DNA of 64,000 nt. Source: Planctomycetota bacterium (GTDB lineage Bacteria > Planctomycetota > UBA8742 > UBA2392). The position numbers and the translations under genes were made by a program. The notes beneath the pieces are model-generated. The model saw nothing but the letters and a program-made list of their open reading frames with translations, was not told where the DNA came from and did no database searches. Of this stretch, positions 39,725 to 49,438 are shown piece by piece. Each line of letters starts with the position of its first letter. The first letter of the stretch is position 1. The DNA is taken from the NCBI GenBank assembly GCA_019636195.1, contig JAHBYA010000001.1, positions 224,642-288,641 of the forward strand, in the 5' to 3' direction.

Positions 39725-40332
39725 GCCTACTCCCGCGTCTGGCTTCGCGGTAGCGGTGTTCCTCAAAAAAGGGGAGGACCACCGCCCATGCTCAGTCCAA
39801 GGCTCGCCAGAGCCACGTCAGATACACGAACGATGGCCCAAGATTGGCTTGAGCCATGCGTTCGCGGTCTGACAGGTACTTCTGGCGATTTAGGACTTCC
39901 GCGAAATCGAAATTGTCAACTGCACGGCGCGGTCAACCCGCGCAAAGTTCCCCCTAAAAGAATCAACCCGAACAGACTACACCAACAGCGCTTCAACGCC
40001 AGCAATGTGCTTACAAAGCGCTGAAAGCTTACCCAGACTACACCAGTCCACTGCACCAGTCCACTGCACCAGTGAAGCTGGCCGAACTTCAACATCAATG
40101 CGACAGGTCCAAAAAGGCTTCCTGAAGCCACGCCGGGCACGTGAAATCCGTCTGCCGATGATGCTATAACATCACCAAACACCGCGTGCATTACAGCGCA
40201 TTACAAAGGCCACCGGCCTGTGTCGCAGGGCCGTGTACGCTGTGGTGATGTTGTTTTCGGTGCTACGGAATGGGCGTTGGTCACGGCATGCAGTGTCAAA
40301 TCGAGGCGACAGGAGCCGGTGTGCGGGTGGGA
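39725..40332. other. divergent gap between the zinc-ribbon operon and the defence operon
   Basis: About 600 bases that should carry the promoters of both divergent operons. It contains an 8-bp inverted repeat (CAGCGCTT 39986-39993, AAGCGCTG 40016-40023), a 13-bp tandem repeat (40041-40073) and direct repeats of GCATTACA (around 40188-40208). I cannot assign exact -35/-10 boxes. An open minus frame at 39916-40191 has no start support and is not called. Confidence 0.45.
40041..40073 (+). repeat. 13-bp tandem repeat, 2.5 copies
   Basis: The unit CACCAGTCCACTG occurs twice in tandem and is followed by CACCAGT, about 260 bases upstream of the SNF2-gene start. It may bind a regulator or be a slippage product. 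Confidence 0.7.
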
Positions 40333-43173
40333 ATGACGCCGTACCACAGTCGGCTATGGGCCGAACAACTCACGCTTCAGCGTGCTGGTGGGTCCATTGA
40401 CCACATCTCTGCCGCAATCGCCAATGCCCGCGTCGATCTAAACCCACATCAGGTTGATGCCGCGTTGTTCGCCTTCAGGTCGCCGCTGACCAAAGGCGTG
40501 ATACTCGCCGACGAGGTCGGCCTTGGCAAAACTATTGAAGCCGGATTGGTGCTAAGCCAGCGCTGGGCCGAAAGACGCCGTCGCATCCTGCTGATTGTCC
40601 CGGCCACGCTGCGAAAACAATGGCAGCAGGAACTCGCCAGCAAATTCTTCTTGCCGAGCGTCGTGGTTGACAGCCGCAGCTTCAATCAAATGCAGGAAAA
40701 AGGGCACCCAAACCCCCTTGAGCGGACAGATTATGTAGTGATCACCAGCTATCAGTTCGCCGCCGCCAAGCACGAGGCCGTCGCCGGAGTGCCTTGGGAC
40801 CTTGTCGTGATTGATGAAGCCCACCGTTTGCGCAACGTGTTCAACCCGCGCAACAAAACGGCGAACCGGATTTCAGCGGCCATCAGGCAGCGGCCCAAAC
40901 TGTTGTTGACGGCAACACCATTGCAAAACTCACTGCTCGAATTGTACGGCCTCGCCAGCATCGTTGATGAACACGTCTTCGGCGATATCGAAGCCTTCCG
41001 CGAGCAGTTCGTCAGGGCCAGCAATGAAACCGAGCGCAACAAAGAACTGCGCGGGCGATTGGCATCCGTGTGCATCAGGACCCTTCGCCGTCAGGTGCTG
41101 GAATACGTTCCGTTCACCAATCGCATTCCGCTGACGGCTGATTTCCGGCCATCATCAGCCGAGCGCGACCTGTACGATCAGGTTTCCGAATACCTCCAAC
41201 GTGAAACCCTGTACGCCTTGCCCAACGCCCAACGCGCATTGATTACGCTGGTGCTGCGCAAGCTGCTGGCATCATCAAGTTTTGCCATTGCCAAAACATT
41301 GAACCGGCTGGCTATCAGGCTGGAAAAACTCGCATCAGAAAACGCCATTACCACCGATGACCTGTTTGATGATGAGGACCTCGAAGGCATTGACGAGATC
41401 GAAGACGAGTTCGCTATCGTCGCAGCCGACGCCGAGCTTGATGAAAACGCCATTGATCCAAAGTTGCTAATGGCCGAGCTTGCCGACGTGCGCAAGTTTG
41501 CCGACATGGCCGGGCGCATTACGACCAACGCAAAGGGTGAAGCGCTGATCCCGGCATTGAACACAGCGCTGGCCAAAGCGGTCGAGCTTGGCGCACAACG
41601 CAAGGCCGTCATTTTCACGGAGTCTAGGCGCACGCAGGAGTACCTATTCGATCTGCTAAACCAGCAGGGCTATGCAGGCCAAGTCGTGATGATGAATGGC
41701 TCAAACAGCGACGCCGCATCAAAGGCCATCTACGCCGAGTGGTGCAAACAACACGAAAACGATGGCCAAGTCACCGGCAGCCGCCCGGTGGACATCAAAG
41801 CCGCCATCGTCGAGCACTTCAAAGATCACGCCATCATCCTGCTTGCAACAGAAGCGGCTGCCGAGGGCGTCAACCTGCAATTCGCATCGTTGGTGGTGAA
41901 CTACGATCTGCCGTGGAATCCGCAGCGCGTCGAGCAGCGAATAGGCCGCTGCCATCGTTACGGGCAGAAGCACGATGTTGTCGTGCTGAATTTCGTCAAT
42001 CGCATGAATGCTGCCGACCAGCGTGTGCATGATTTGCTTGGCCAGAAATTCAGGCTGTTTGACGGCGTGTTTGGTGCCAGTGATGAAATCTTGGGCGCGT
42101 TGGAAAGCGGCGTTGATGTTGAACGCCGCATCGCGCAGGTCTATCAGGAATGCCGCACGCCAGACGAAATCACCGCCGCGTTCGACAAGCTGCAATCTGA
42201 ACTCGATGAAGAAATCAAAGCCCGCATGGCCCAAACCCGTCAGGCCCTGCTGGAAAACTTTGATGAAGAAGTCGGCGCACGCCTGCGGGTACACCGCGAC
42301 AAGACGCTGGAATCATTGAACCAGCGCGAACGCTGGCTGTTGGAAATCACGCGGGCCGAACTCAACGGCGACGCCAAGTTTGATCAGCACGATCCGCGCT
42401 TCACCTACACGGGCAACCTGTCAAAGCCCGGCACGTACAACCTGAACTGGAAAGAAGCCGAGCAGCGTGGTGAGCACTTTTATCGACCTGACCACGAATT
42501 GGCCCAGCGCGTCGTTCAGCAGGCATTGGCGCGGCAATTGGAACCGGCGCAATTGACGTTCAATTACAGCGCCTACGGCGGCAACATCAGCCTGCTGGAC
42601 CCGTTGGTCGGCAAGTCCGGCTGGTTGGAGATCAGCAAGCTGACTATCGAGTCGCTGGACACCGAGCAATTCCTGATCTTCGCCGGTCAAACCGATGACG
42701 GTCAGCGGCTTGATGAAGAGACCTGCCAGAAGCTGATGCAGGTCCCGGCCACCGTCAGCAAGCTGGATCAGCCAGAAGTCAATCTTGATGCAATTCGTGA
42801 TGGTGGTTTACAGGCCAAGCTGCGCGAGGTCGAAGAACGCAATGCCAAGTTTTTTGACGAAGAGGTGAACAAGCTCGACCGCTGGACGGAAGATTTGAAA
42901 CGCGGCTTGGAGGCAGAGATCAAGGAACTCGACCGGCTAATCCGTGAACAGAAGAAATCAGCAACGCTGATGGTGACACTGGCCGAAAAGCTGGAAGCGC
43001 AAAAACAGATAAAAGAGCTTGAAGCCAACCGCAGCCGAAAACGCCGCGAGTTGTTTGACGCACAAGATCAGATCGACGCCAAGCGTGACGAGATGATCAA
43101 GCAGGTGGAGGCAAGATTGAAGCACAGGCAGTCTCAGGCAAACGTCGCGACCATTCGATGGATGGTGGACTAG
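40333..43173 (+). CDS. SNF2-family DEAD/DEAH helicase of a defence operon
   Basis: A 946-residue Swi2/Snf2 ATPase starting at MTPYHSRLWAEQL. An in-frame ATG at 40270 would add 21 residues; I prefer 40333 because related proteins begin with MTPYH. Walker A is DEVGLGKT (residues 60-67), the DEAH box is at 161-164, and the C-terminal helicase core has GRCHRYGQ and ATEAAAEGVNLQ. A long coiled coil with repeated Glu/Lys (about 790-930) ends the protein. It resembles the SNF2 subunit of type III restriction-like and BREX/DISARM-type loci. It starts the ten-gene operon; the DUF4268 gene begins 9 bases after its stop. Confidence 0.88.
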   Translation: MTPYHSRLWAEQLTLQRAGGSIDHISAAIANARVDLNPHQVDAALFAFRSPLTKGVILADEVGLGKTIEAGLVLSQRWAERRRRILLIVPATLRKQWQQELASKFFLPSVVVDSRSFNQMQEKGHPNPLERTDYVVITSYQFAAAKHEAVAGVPWDLVVIDEAHRLRNVFNPRNKTANRISAAIRQRPKLLLTATPLQNSLLELYGLASIVDEHVFGDIEAFREQFVRASNETERNKELRGRLASVCIRTLRRQVLEYVPFTNRIPLTADFRPSSAERDLYDQVSEYLQRETLYALPNAQRALITLVLRKLLASSSFAIAKTLNRLAIRLEKLASENAITTDDLFDDEDLEGIDEIEDEFAIVAADAELDENAIDPKLLMAELADVRKFADMAGRITTNAKGEALIPALNTALAKAVELGAQRKAVIFTESRRTQEYLFDLLNQQGYAGQVVMMNGSNSDAASKAIYAEWCKQHENDGQVTGSRPVDIKAAIVEHFKDHAIILLATEAAAEGVNLQFASLVVNYDLPWNPQRVEQRIGRCHRYGQKHDVVVLNFVNRMNAADQRVHDLLGQKFRLFDGVFGASDEILGALESGVDVERRIAQVYQECRTPDEITAAFDKLQSELDEEIKARMAQTRQALLENFDEEVGARLRVHRDKTLESLNQRERWLLEITRAELNGDAKFDQHDPRFTYTGNLSKPGTYNLNWKEAEQRGEHFYRPDHELAQRVVQQALARQLEPAQLTFNYSAYGGNISLLDPLVGKSGWLEISKLTIESLDTEQFLIFAGQTDDGQRLDEETCQKLMQVPATVSKLDQPEVNLDAIRDGGLQAKLREVEERNAKFFDEEVNKLDRWTEDLKRGLEAEIKELDRLIREQKKSATLMVTLAEKLEAQKQIKELEANRSRKRRELFDAQDQIDAKRDEMIKQVEARLKHRQSQANVATIRWMVD

Positions 43174-43182
43174 GGGGGAACT

Positions 43183-44169
43183 GTGGCAAGAGAACCACTT
43201 GGGGCCTTGGAGCGTGTAGACCCACGAGAGTATTGGGAGCGCGAAGACACTGGATTTACGCAATGGCTTGCAGAAGAGCAAAACATTGCGTTGCTAGGTG
43301 ACGCGCTGCATCTGGACTTGTCCGTCGAGAGCGTTGAGAGAAACATCGGCGAGTTTCGGGCTGATATCATCTGCCGAAATGCCGAAGACAACAGCCTCGT
43401 CGTCGTTGAGAACCAGCTAGAGACAGCTAACCATGACCATCTCGGCAAGCTATTCACCTATGCTGCCGGGCTTGAGGGCGTGAAGACGTTGGTGTGGATT
43501 GTGAAGGAGTTGCGGGAAGATCATCGAGCAGCGTTGGATTGGCTAAATCGCATCACACACGACGACTACACCTTCTTTGGGGTCGAAGTCGAGCTATGGC
43601 GCATTGCTCGCTCTCCGCTAGCGCCCCGGTTCAACGTGGTCGTCCAGCCAAACGACTGGACTCGGCAGGTGCAGGAGGCCGCCACCGCAGCAAGGGGAGA
43701 CCTTACGGATGGGCAGGCGCTGCAAGTCGCCTATTGGACTTCCTTTGGGAAGTACCTGCGGTCCATCGGCTCGAACGTGAAGCCGCCCAAGCCCTATCCA
43801 ACAAATTGGGTCGGGTATGGGGGTTTAGGGCGGAGTGGCGCGGGCATCGTGCTCGTTTTGAACCGGGGGAATGCAACGGTCAAGTTTCAGATAGACAGAT
43901 ATCGCCATCCAACTTGGTTCAGTCAGTTGCAACAGCAGTCGAATGCCATCGATCAAGAACTTGGCTTTTCGTTACAGTGGATCGACAGTACGAAGCAGTA
44001 CGCGAAAGCTCAGCAGCGCATCGAAGTAGATGCAACAGACATGGCTCAATGGCCGAACCTTCACAAGTGGATGGCCGAGTCTGTCATCAAGCTCAGACGA
44101 GTTCTACGTCCGCGAGTATTGGCGCTGGACCCTACGGCACCGGCTGACGAAGAGGATATAGAGGCATAG
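43183..44169 (+). CDS. DUF4268-family protein with nuclease-like N-terminus
   Basis: A 328-residue protein starting at GTG 43183, preceded by a GGGGGG run. Residues 50-95 (VERNIGEFRADIICRN, LVVVENQLETANHDHLGKL) look like a PD-(D/E)XK nuclease core with Asp61 and Glu76-x-Gln78; Gln replaces the usual Lys, so activity is uncertain. The C-terminal half (KVKFQIDR, WFSQLQQQ, LGFSLQWIDS) corresponds to the DUF4268 domain. Such proteins are often encoded beside SNF2 helicases and restriction genes. It is 9 bases after the SNF2 gene and 55 bases before the SIR2 gene. Confidence 0.75.
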   Translation: MAREPLGALERVDPREYWEREDTGFTQWLAEEQNIALLGDALHLDLSVESVERNIGEFRADIICRNAEDNSLVVVENQLETANHDHLGKLFTYAAGLEGVKTLVWIVKELREDHRAALDWLNRITHDDYTFFGVEVELWRIARSPLAPRFNVVVQPNDWTRQVQEAATAARGDLTDGQALQVAYWTSFGKYLRSIGSNVKPPKPYPTNWVGYGGLGRSGAGIVLVLNRGNATVKFQIDRYRHPTWFSQLQQQSNAIDQELGFSLQWIDSTKQYAKAQQRIEVDATDMAQWPNLHKWMAESVIKLRRVLRPRVLALDPTAPADEEDIEA

Positions 44170-44224
44170 GCCTTGAGTACGGGACAGCCAGCGTTTGTTC
44201 GCTCATGCAAGAGGATCACCGGTA

Positions 44225-45517
44225 ATGGACCTAACTCAGCCAAACGTATTTGTTGCTGGTGCGTACAGCAAACGCTCCGCCTTCCAGCCACTGGAGGACA
44301 ACCCCGAAGCCAATGCGATTGATGCTGCTGCGGGCGTCATTGAGCCTTGGCTATCTTCGTTACTTCAGAGTGAGCACCTCGCGCTCTTGGTGGGCAATGG
44401 CCTGACGCGAGCGGTAGCCAGCGCACTTGAAGTTGACGCCGCCTCCATGAACGAAGTTGATTTTGCGGGAAGGAACGCTGAAAGGGTCAAGGCGTTCGCC
44501 AAGAAAACCGCCGAGACTTGCGGGCGCGGTGAACCGAACATTGAAGACCAACTCCGCGCCGCGCAGTCACTGATCGAAGGCTATCGCGTTGTGTACGAAG
44601 AGAATGAAGAGCCTTTGAAACAGTGGTTGGAGGAGTATCAGGGGGCGCTAACAAAACTGATGAAAGACGTGCTGGCAACGGAGGAACGGGTTGGGCGTAA
44701 ACTTGCTGAAGGCGGTGAATTCGACAAGACAGGACTCTTGGGCTTTCTGTTGGCGTTCGCCAGCAGACCAAGGCCAAGAGAGCGCCTCGAAGTTTTCACC
44801 ACAAACTACGACCGGTTGATTGAACATGCATGCGACATGCTCGGCATACGCATCCTTGATCGATTCGTTGGTACGCTTCAGCCAGCCTTCCGTTCCAGCC
44901 GAGTTCAAGTTGACCTGCATTACGATCCGCCCGGTATTCGCGGCGAGCCTCGATACCTTGAAGGCGTGTTGCGATTGACGAAACTGCATGGCTCGTTGGA
45001 CTGGCGCTTAGCGAACAACTTGGTTGTCCGAGAGGCTCTGCCATTTGGCGCTTCGGAAGCTCACCCCGGCATTCCTGTAGACTCGTACAAAACAGTGATG
45101 ATCTATCCGAACGCCGCGAAGGACGTGGAGACGTTATCCTACCCCTACGCCGACTTGTTCAGGGATTTTGCAGCATCGCTGTGTCGGCCAAACACGACGC
45201 TGTTTGTTTACGGCTACAGCTTCGGTGACGATCACATCAATCGCGTCATCAAAGACATGCTTACTTTGCCTTCGACGCACCTCGTCATCATTGCTCGGAG
45301 CGACACCGGCGAGCGGCTGTCTCGCTTCGTGAGCGGCGTCAACAATCAGAACCAGTTGACTGTGCTGAAAGGCAAGCACTTTGCTGACTTGAAGCAGTTG
45401 GCCATGCGATACATCCCTCATGCATCGCTTCCGGTGAGGCGACCAGAGGACACGACGCCTGCTGCAATTGCTGCTGGCGGTGTCGGCGGTGCTGGCGCGG
45501 CAGGGACAGTGGCGTAG
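44225..45517 (+). CDS. SIR2-like NADase, defence type
   Basis: A 430-residue protein of the SIR2/SIR2_2-like group found in anti-phage systems. The nucleotide-binding loop is GNGLT (57-61); the conserved Asn is in TTNYD (Asn194) and the catalytic His in LHGSLDW (His255), followed by YGYSFGDDHIN (329-339). These SIR2 domains deplete NAD+ on infection. The region between 60 and 185 is helical. The C-terminus is Ala/Gly-rich. The start at 44225 is preceded by AGAGGATCACC. It directly precedes the herA gene (21 bases), the gene order of known SIR2-HerA two-gene systems. Confidence 0.87.
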   Translation: MDLTQPNVFVAGAYSKRSAFQPLEDNPEANAIDAAAGVIEPWLSSLLQSEHLALLVGNGLTRAVASALEVDAASMNEVDFAGRNAERVKAFAKKTAETCGRGEPNIEDQLRAAQSLIEGYRVVYEENEEPLKQWLEEYQGALTKLMKDVLATEERVGRKLAEGGEFDKTGLLGFLLAFASRPRPRERLEVFTTNYDRLIEHACDMLGIRILDRFVGTLQPAFRSSRVQVDLHYDPPGIRGEPRYLEGVLRLTKLHGSLDWRLANNLVVREALPFGASEAHPGIPVDSYKTVMIYPNAAKDVETLSYPYADLFRDFAASLCRPNTTLFVYGYSFGDDHINRVIKDMLTLPSTHLVIIARSDTGERLSRFVSGVNNQNQLTVLKGKHFADLKQLAMRYIPHASLPVRRPEDTTPAAIAAGGVGGAGAAGTVA

Positions 45518-45538
45518 TAGAGATCATCAAAGGTCCAC

Positions 45539-47686
45539 ATGCCTAACCGAATTGAACAACAGGCAGCACTTACGGTCGGCACCGTGGAAGCGGTATCGCC
45601 GTCGGACATCACCGTGACCTTAGAGATCGAGGCCCCGCAGTCTGTCGCACTAAACGCGGGGACACCAATTCCGTTTCCAAAGATCAACAGCTACTTGCTC
45701 GTGCCAACACAGGTCGGGTCCATCGTCGGCCAAGTCGCATGGCTAGGTGTAGAGAAGTCGCCATACCCAAAGAGAAAGGGGTTGAATGACTTCGGACTTG
45801 TGGACTTGCCGTACCCGCTGCGCCGTCTGAAGTTGATACCAATTGGCGTACTGAAGGCCGTGCGCCACGCGGAACAACAGAAGTTCAAGATGGATCGAGG
45901 GCTGGCGACATTTCCGTCCATCGGAGACGCGGTCTTGTTGCCAACGGAAGAGCAGTTGCGCGCAGTGGTCGAGACCGACCCTAGAGACGCCAAGGTACTC
46001 ATTGGACGATCCGCGCTTGCTGACGGCACAGGGATCAAAGTCCATCCCGACAAGTTGTTTGGCAGGCACTTGGCTGTATTGGGTAACACTGGCAGTGGAA
46101 AATCCTGTTCAGTTGCTGGTCTGGTTCGCTGGAGTTTGGAAGCAGCACGTAACGTGCAGCAAAACTTGAATGCCCGTTTCGTGATCCTTGATCCGAATGG
46201 TGAGTACCGCGAGGCGTTCAAGAACTTGGGGCAGGCTGTCCGGGTGGTAACGCCGCATGTCGGTCAAGAAGTTGCGGAAGGTGAACCAGAAGTTCGTCCG
46301 CTGGTACTTCCCGCATGGCTTTGGACCACTGCGGAGTGGGCAGCAATTCTAGCCGCAGCGCCCGGAGTCCAACAACCCCTCCTGATCGCGGCAATTCGGG
46401 CGCTTCGGGCCAGATCGGGCACGACAGCCAGCAAAGTTCTGACTGTTGCCGTGGCGTTGGAAGCATACCTATCTCAAGTAAAGGCACTCATCGCAACACA
46501 AGCGCTAGTTTGGGCGAACTGGAATCAGCGCAAAGATGCAAAGGCGCTGCTCGGATCGCTCTCCTCAGCCAGCAGATACTATGCAGAGTTCGATGATGTA
46601 TCGACGAACTTGAAGACTACCTTGGTCAATCTCTCCAAAGCTAGTGGAAGTGCTGCTGGTGAGATTGAGGAAAAGGGTGCCAAGAACTTCGTTGCCGCTG
46701 ATGCACTAGATGCCATCGAGTCACTCATTGCAGAGGCACTCACCGCGATGCCCGATCCAGAAAGGGCAACCGACGCTATAGCCGAGTCGCCAACGCCTTT
46801 CGACGTTGGGCGATTGCGGAAGACAATGCTAGCCTTGGCCACAGATCACGGCGACAATAGAGCACAGCAGAGCCTCTCGTCGTTGCTAACGCGGCTAGAC
46901 ACGCTCCTCCACGACCCAAGGCTAAAGCCCATTCTTGTGCCAGATACTCAACCGACGCTAGTGGAGCTACTTCGCACATACTTGGGGACTGAAGACGGAA
47001 ACGCGCCTCAAGTTGTGTTGGTGGATTTGTCTTTAGTGCCGTCAGATGTGATGCACATTGTGGTGGCGACATTGACACGCCTCTTGTTTGAGGGGCTGCA
47101 AAGATACCACAAGATCGAACGTCACTCGCTTCCAACGGTCGTGGTGCTGGAAGAGGCCCACACTTTCATCCAGCGGGGTCACGACGATCCGAACTCAACT
47201 CCGACCCCGACGCAGATGTGTCGGCGTCTCTTTGAGCGCGTTGCCCGTGAGGGACGAAAATTCGGCATGGGCATGGTTTTGGCATCTCAGCGGCCATCAG
47301 AAATCTCCCCGACTGTTCTGTCCCAATGCAATACGTTCTTGCTGCATCGACTAGTCAACGATGACGATCAGGACCTTGTCCGGCGACTCGTTCCAGATTC
47401 TCTGGCCACCCTGTTCCAAGAACTTCCTGTCTTGCCATCGCAGCATGCCGTGTTGTTGGGCCACGCATCACCCGTACCCAAAATGTTGGTCATGCGAGAC
47501 CTACCTTATGAACAGCGGCCAAGGTCGGACGATCCGCCATTCTGGAAGGTGTGGACGGAGGGACTTGACCATGACCCCCGAATAGACAACGTTGCTAACG
47601 AGTGGCTCGGCACACAGGAAGATGTGCCAGAATCCCCGCCGGAGGCTTATGAGGAAGACGTTCGAGCGCCCGAAGAGGAAGAGTAG
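45539..47686 (+). CDS. HerA-like hexameric DNA translocase
   Basis: A 715-residue HerA/FtsK-superfamily ATPase. The N-terminal 140 residues form the beta-rich HAS-barrel. Walker A is GNTGSGKS (182-189), Walker B is VVVLEEAHTF (about 534-543), and the arginine-finger region REGRKFGMGMVLASQRPSE follows near 570. A long helical insertion (about 270-440) is present. The C-terminal tail is very acidic (EDVPESPPEAYEEDV, EEEE). The adjacent SIR2 gene and the matching order suggest a SIR2-HerA complex. The Mod gene begins 42 bases downstream. Confidence 0.9.
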   Translation: MPNRIEQQAALTVGTVEAVSPSDITVTLEIEAPQSVALNAGTPIPFPKINSYLLVPTQVGSIVGQVAWLGVEKSPYPKRKGLNDFGLVDLPYPLRRLKLIPIGVLKAVRHAEQQKFKMDRGLATFPSIGDAVLLPTEEQLRAVVETDPRDAKVLIGRSALADGTGIKVHPDKLFGRHLAVLGNTGSGKSCSVAGLVRWSLEAARNVQQNLNARFVILDPNGEYREAFKNLGQAVRVVTPHVGQEVAEGEPEVRPLVLPAWLWTTAEWAAILAAAPGVQQPLLIAAIRALRARSGTTASKVLTVAVALEAYLSQVKALIATQALVWANWNQRKDAKALLGSLSSASRYYAEFDDVSTNLKTTLVNLSKASGSAAGEIEEKGAKNFVAADALDAIESLIAEALTAMPDPERATDAIAESPTPFDVGRLRKTMLALATDHGDNRAQQSLSSLLTRLDTLLHDPRLKPILVPDTQPTLVELLRTYLGTEDGNAPQVVLVDLSLVPSDVMHIVVATLTRLLFEGLQRYHKIERHSLPTVVVLEEAHTFIQRGHDDPNSTPTPTQMCRRLFERVAREGRKFGMGMVLASQRPSEISPTVLSQCNTFLLHRLVNDDDQDLVRRLVPDSLATLFQELPVLPSQHAVLLGHASPVPKMLVMRDLPYEQRPRSDDPPFWKVWTEGLDHDPRIDNVANEWLGTQEDVPESPPEAYEEDVRAPEEEE

Positions 47687-47728
47687 GGAACTTCAATCCG
47701 TGATTGCGAACCCGGCAGGTAGCGACAG

Positions 47729-49438
47729 ATGAGCAACAAGCAGAAGCTGGAGTTGACTTGGATTGGGAAGGATGTTCGGCCCAAGCTGGAGCCTCGTGTT
47801 CTGGTGGAGGACCCGGCGTTGAGCTATCACGCGAAGGAGCGCGTGACGGATCACGACATCTTCGACAACCGCTTGATCTTCGGCGACAACCTGCTGGCGC
47901 TCAAGGCGCTGGAGCAGGAGTTCACAGGCAAAGTGAAGTGCATCTACATCGATCCTCCGTACAACACCGGCTCGGCGTTCACCCATTACGATGACGGTGT
48001 CGAGCACTCGCTTTGGTTGTCATTGATGCGTGATCGGCTGGATTTGCTTCGCAACATGTTGACCTCTGATGGGTCGATCTGGATCAGCATCGACGACAAT
48101 GAACAAGCCTATCTGCGCGTGATGATGGACGAGGTGTTCGGTCGTCCCAACTTCGTCGCGACGGTCATTTGGCAAAAGGTGTTTGCGCCAAAAAACACTG
48201 CTCGGCACTTTTCGGAGGACCACGACTTCATCGTGGTCTACGCGAAGGACGCCGAGAAGTGGGTGCCAAATCCAATGGAGCGAACGGAAAAGCAGGACCG
48301 GGCATACAAGAATCCAGACAATGATCCGCGAGGGCCGTGGAAACCGGGTGATGTCGCAGCACGTAACTACTACAGCAAGGGCACCTACGCCATCAAATGC
48401 CCCGGTGGACGTGTGATCGAGGGGCCGAGGCCCGGCACGTATTGGCGCGTGGCGGAAGACAAGTTTTGGGAACTACACCGTGACAACCGCATCTGGTGGG
48501 GAAGCGACAAGAATCGGCTTCCAATGATCAAGCGTTTCAAGTCGGAAGTGATGGCTGGAAGAGTACCGCAGACGCTTTGGCTTTATCAGGACGTGGGTCA
48601 TACCAAGGAAGCCAAGGAAGAAGTCAACGCTGTAATCCCGGATGTCGTGGAAGTCTTTCAGACAACAAAGCCGGAGCGATTGCTCAAGCGCGTACTGGAG
48701 ATTGGTTCTAGTCCGGGCGAGCTTATTCTCGACTCGTTCGCAGGATCAGGCACCACGGCAGCCGTTGCTCAAAAGATGGGCAGGCGCTGGATCACGGTGG
48801 AGTTGGGCGAACACTGCCACACGCACGTCATCCCGCGCCTGAAGAAGGTCATTGATGGCGCTGATCCCGGTGGCGTCACGGAAGCCACCGGCTGGAAGGG
48901 TGGCGGCGGGTTCCGTTACTTCAAGCTCGCCCCGTCGTTGCTCGAAAGAGACAAGTACGGCCAGTGGGTGATCAACAAGCAGTTCAATCCCGCCATGTTG
49001 TCAGAGGCCGTCTGCAAGCTCGAAGGCTTCAAGTACGAGCCGAGTGACAGTGTCTACTGGCAGCAGGGCCGCAGCACTGAACGCGACTTCATCTACGTCA
49101 CCACACAGACCCTGACCGCGCCGATGCTCGACGCCCTGAGCGAAGAAGTCGGCAAGGATCGCACGCTGCTGGTGGTCTGCGCGGCGTTCACGCCAAGGAG
49201 CCTCGAACGCTGGCAGAACCTCACCATCAAAAAGATACCAAAGACCGTACTCAACAAGTGCGAGTGGGGCCACGACGACTACAGCCTTGAGATCAAGAAC
49301 CTGCCGTGGAAGGAGCCGGAGCCTGAACCGGCTGCAATCCCCAAGAAGAAAGGCGACAAGACCACGGACCTGTTTGCCAAGCCGACCAAGGCACAGCAGC
49401 GCAAACGCGCACCGCGCAAGAAGGGCGGTGCCAAATGA
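47729..49438 (+). CDS. type III-like DNA adenine methyltransferase (Mod)
   Basis: A 569-residue N6-adenine methylase of the beta class, as in type III restriction systems. The catalytic motif IV DPPY is at residues 75-78 and the SAM-binding motif I FAGSGTT at 337-343, so IV precedes I. The target-recognition region lies between them. The C-terminus is basic (RKRAPRKKGGAK) with a Pro/Glu linker. It overlaps the Res gene by four bases (ATGA). It should protect host sites and specify target sequence for the Res partner. The recognition sequence cannot be predicted from this. Confidence 0.92.
   Translation: MSNKQKLELTWIGKDVRPKLEPRVLVEDPALSYHAKERVTDHDIFDNRLIFGDNLLALKALEQEFTGKVKCIYIDPPYNTGSAFTHYDDGVEHSLWLSLMRDRLDLLRNMLTSDGSIWISIDDNEQAYLRVMMDEVFGRPNFVATVIWQKVFAPKNTARHFSEDHDFIVVYAKDAEKWVPNPMERTEKQDRAYKNPDNDPRGPWKPGDVAARNYYSKGTYAIKCPGGRVIEGPRPGTYWRVAEDKFWELHRDNRIWWGSDKNRLPMIKRFKSEVMAGRVPQTLWLYQDVGHTKEAKEEVNAVIPDVVEVFQTTKPERLLKRVLEIGSSPGELILDSFAGSGTTAAVAQKMGRRWITVELGEHCHTHVIPRLKKVIDGADPGGVTEATGWKGGGGFRYFKLAPSLLERDKYGQWVINKQFNPAMLSEAVCKLEGFKYEPSDSVYWQQGRSTERDFIYVTTQTLTAPMLDALSEEVGKDRTLLVVCAAFTPRSLERWQNLTIKKIPKTVLNKCEWGHDDYSLEIKNLPWKEPEPEPAAIPKKKGDKTTDLFAKPTKAQQRKRAPRKKGGAK

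Noticed and set aside
39986..40073. Repeats considered as a CRISPR leader or array
   Set aside because: Too few copies and no spacers; no cas genes are in the window.
39916..40191. Minus-strand frame of 91 codons in the divergent gap
   Set aside because: No ribosome binding site and it overlaps the repeats and probable promoters.
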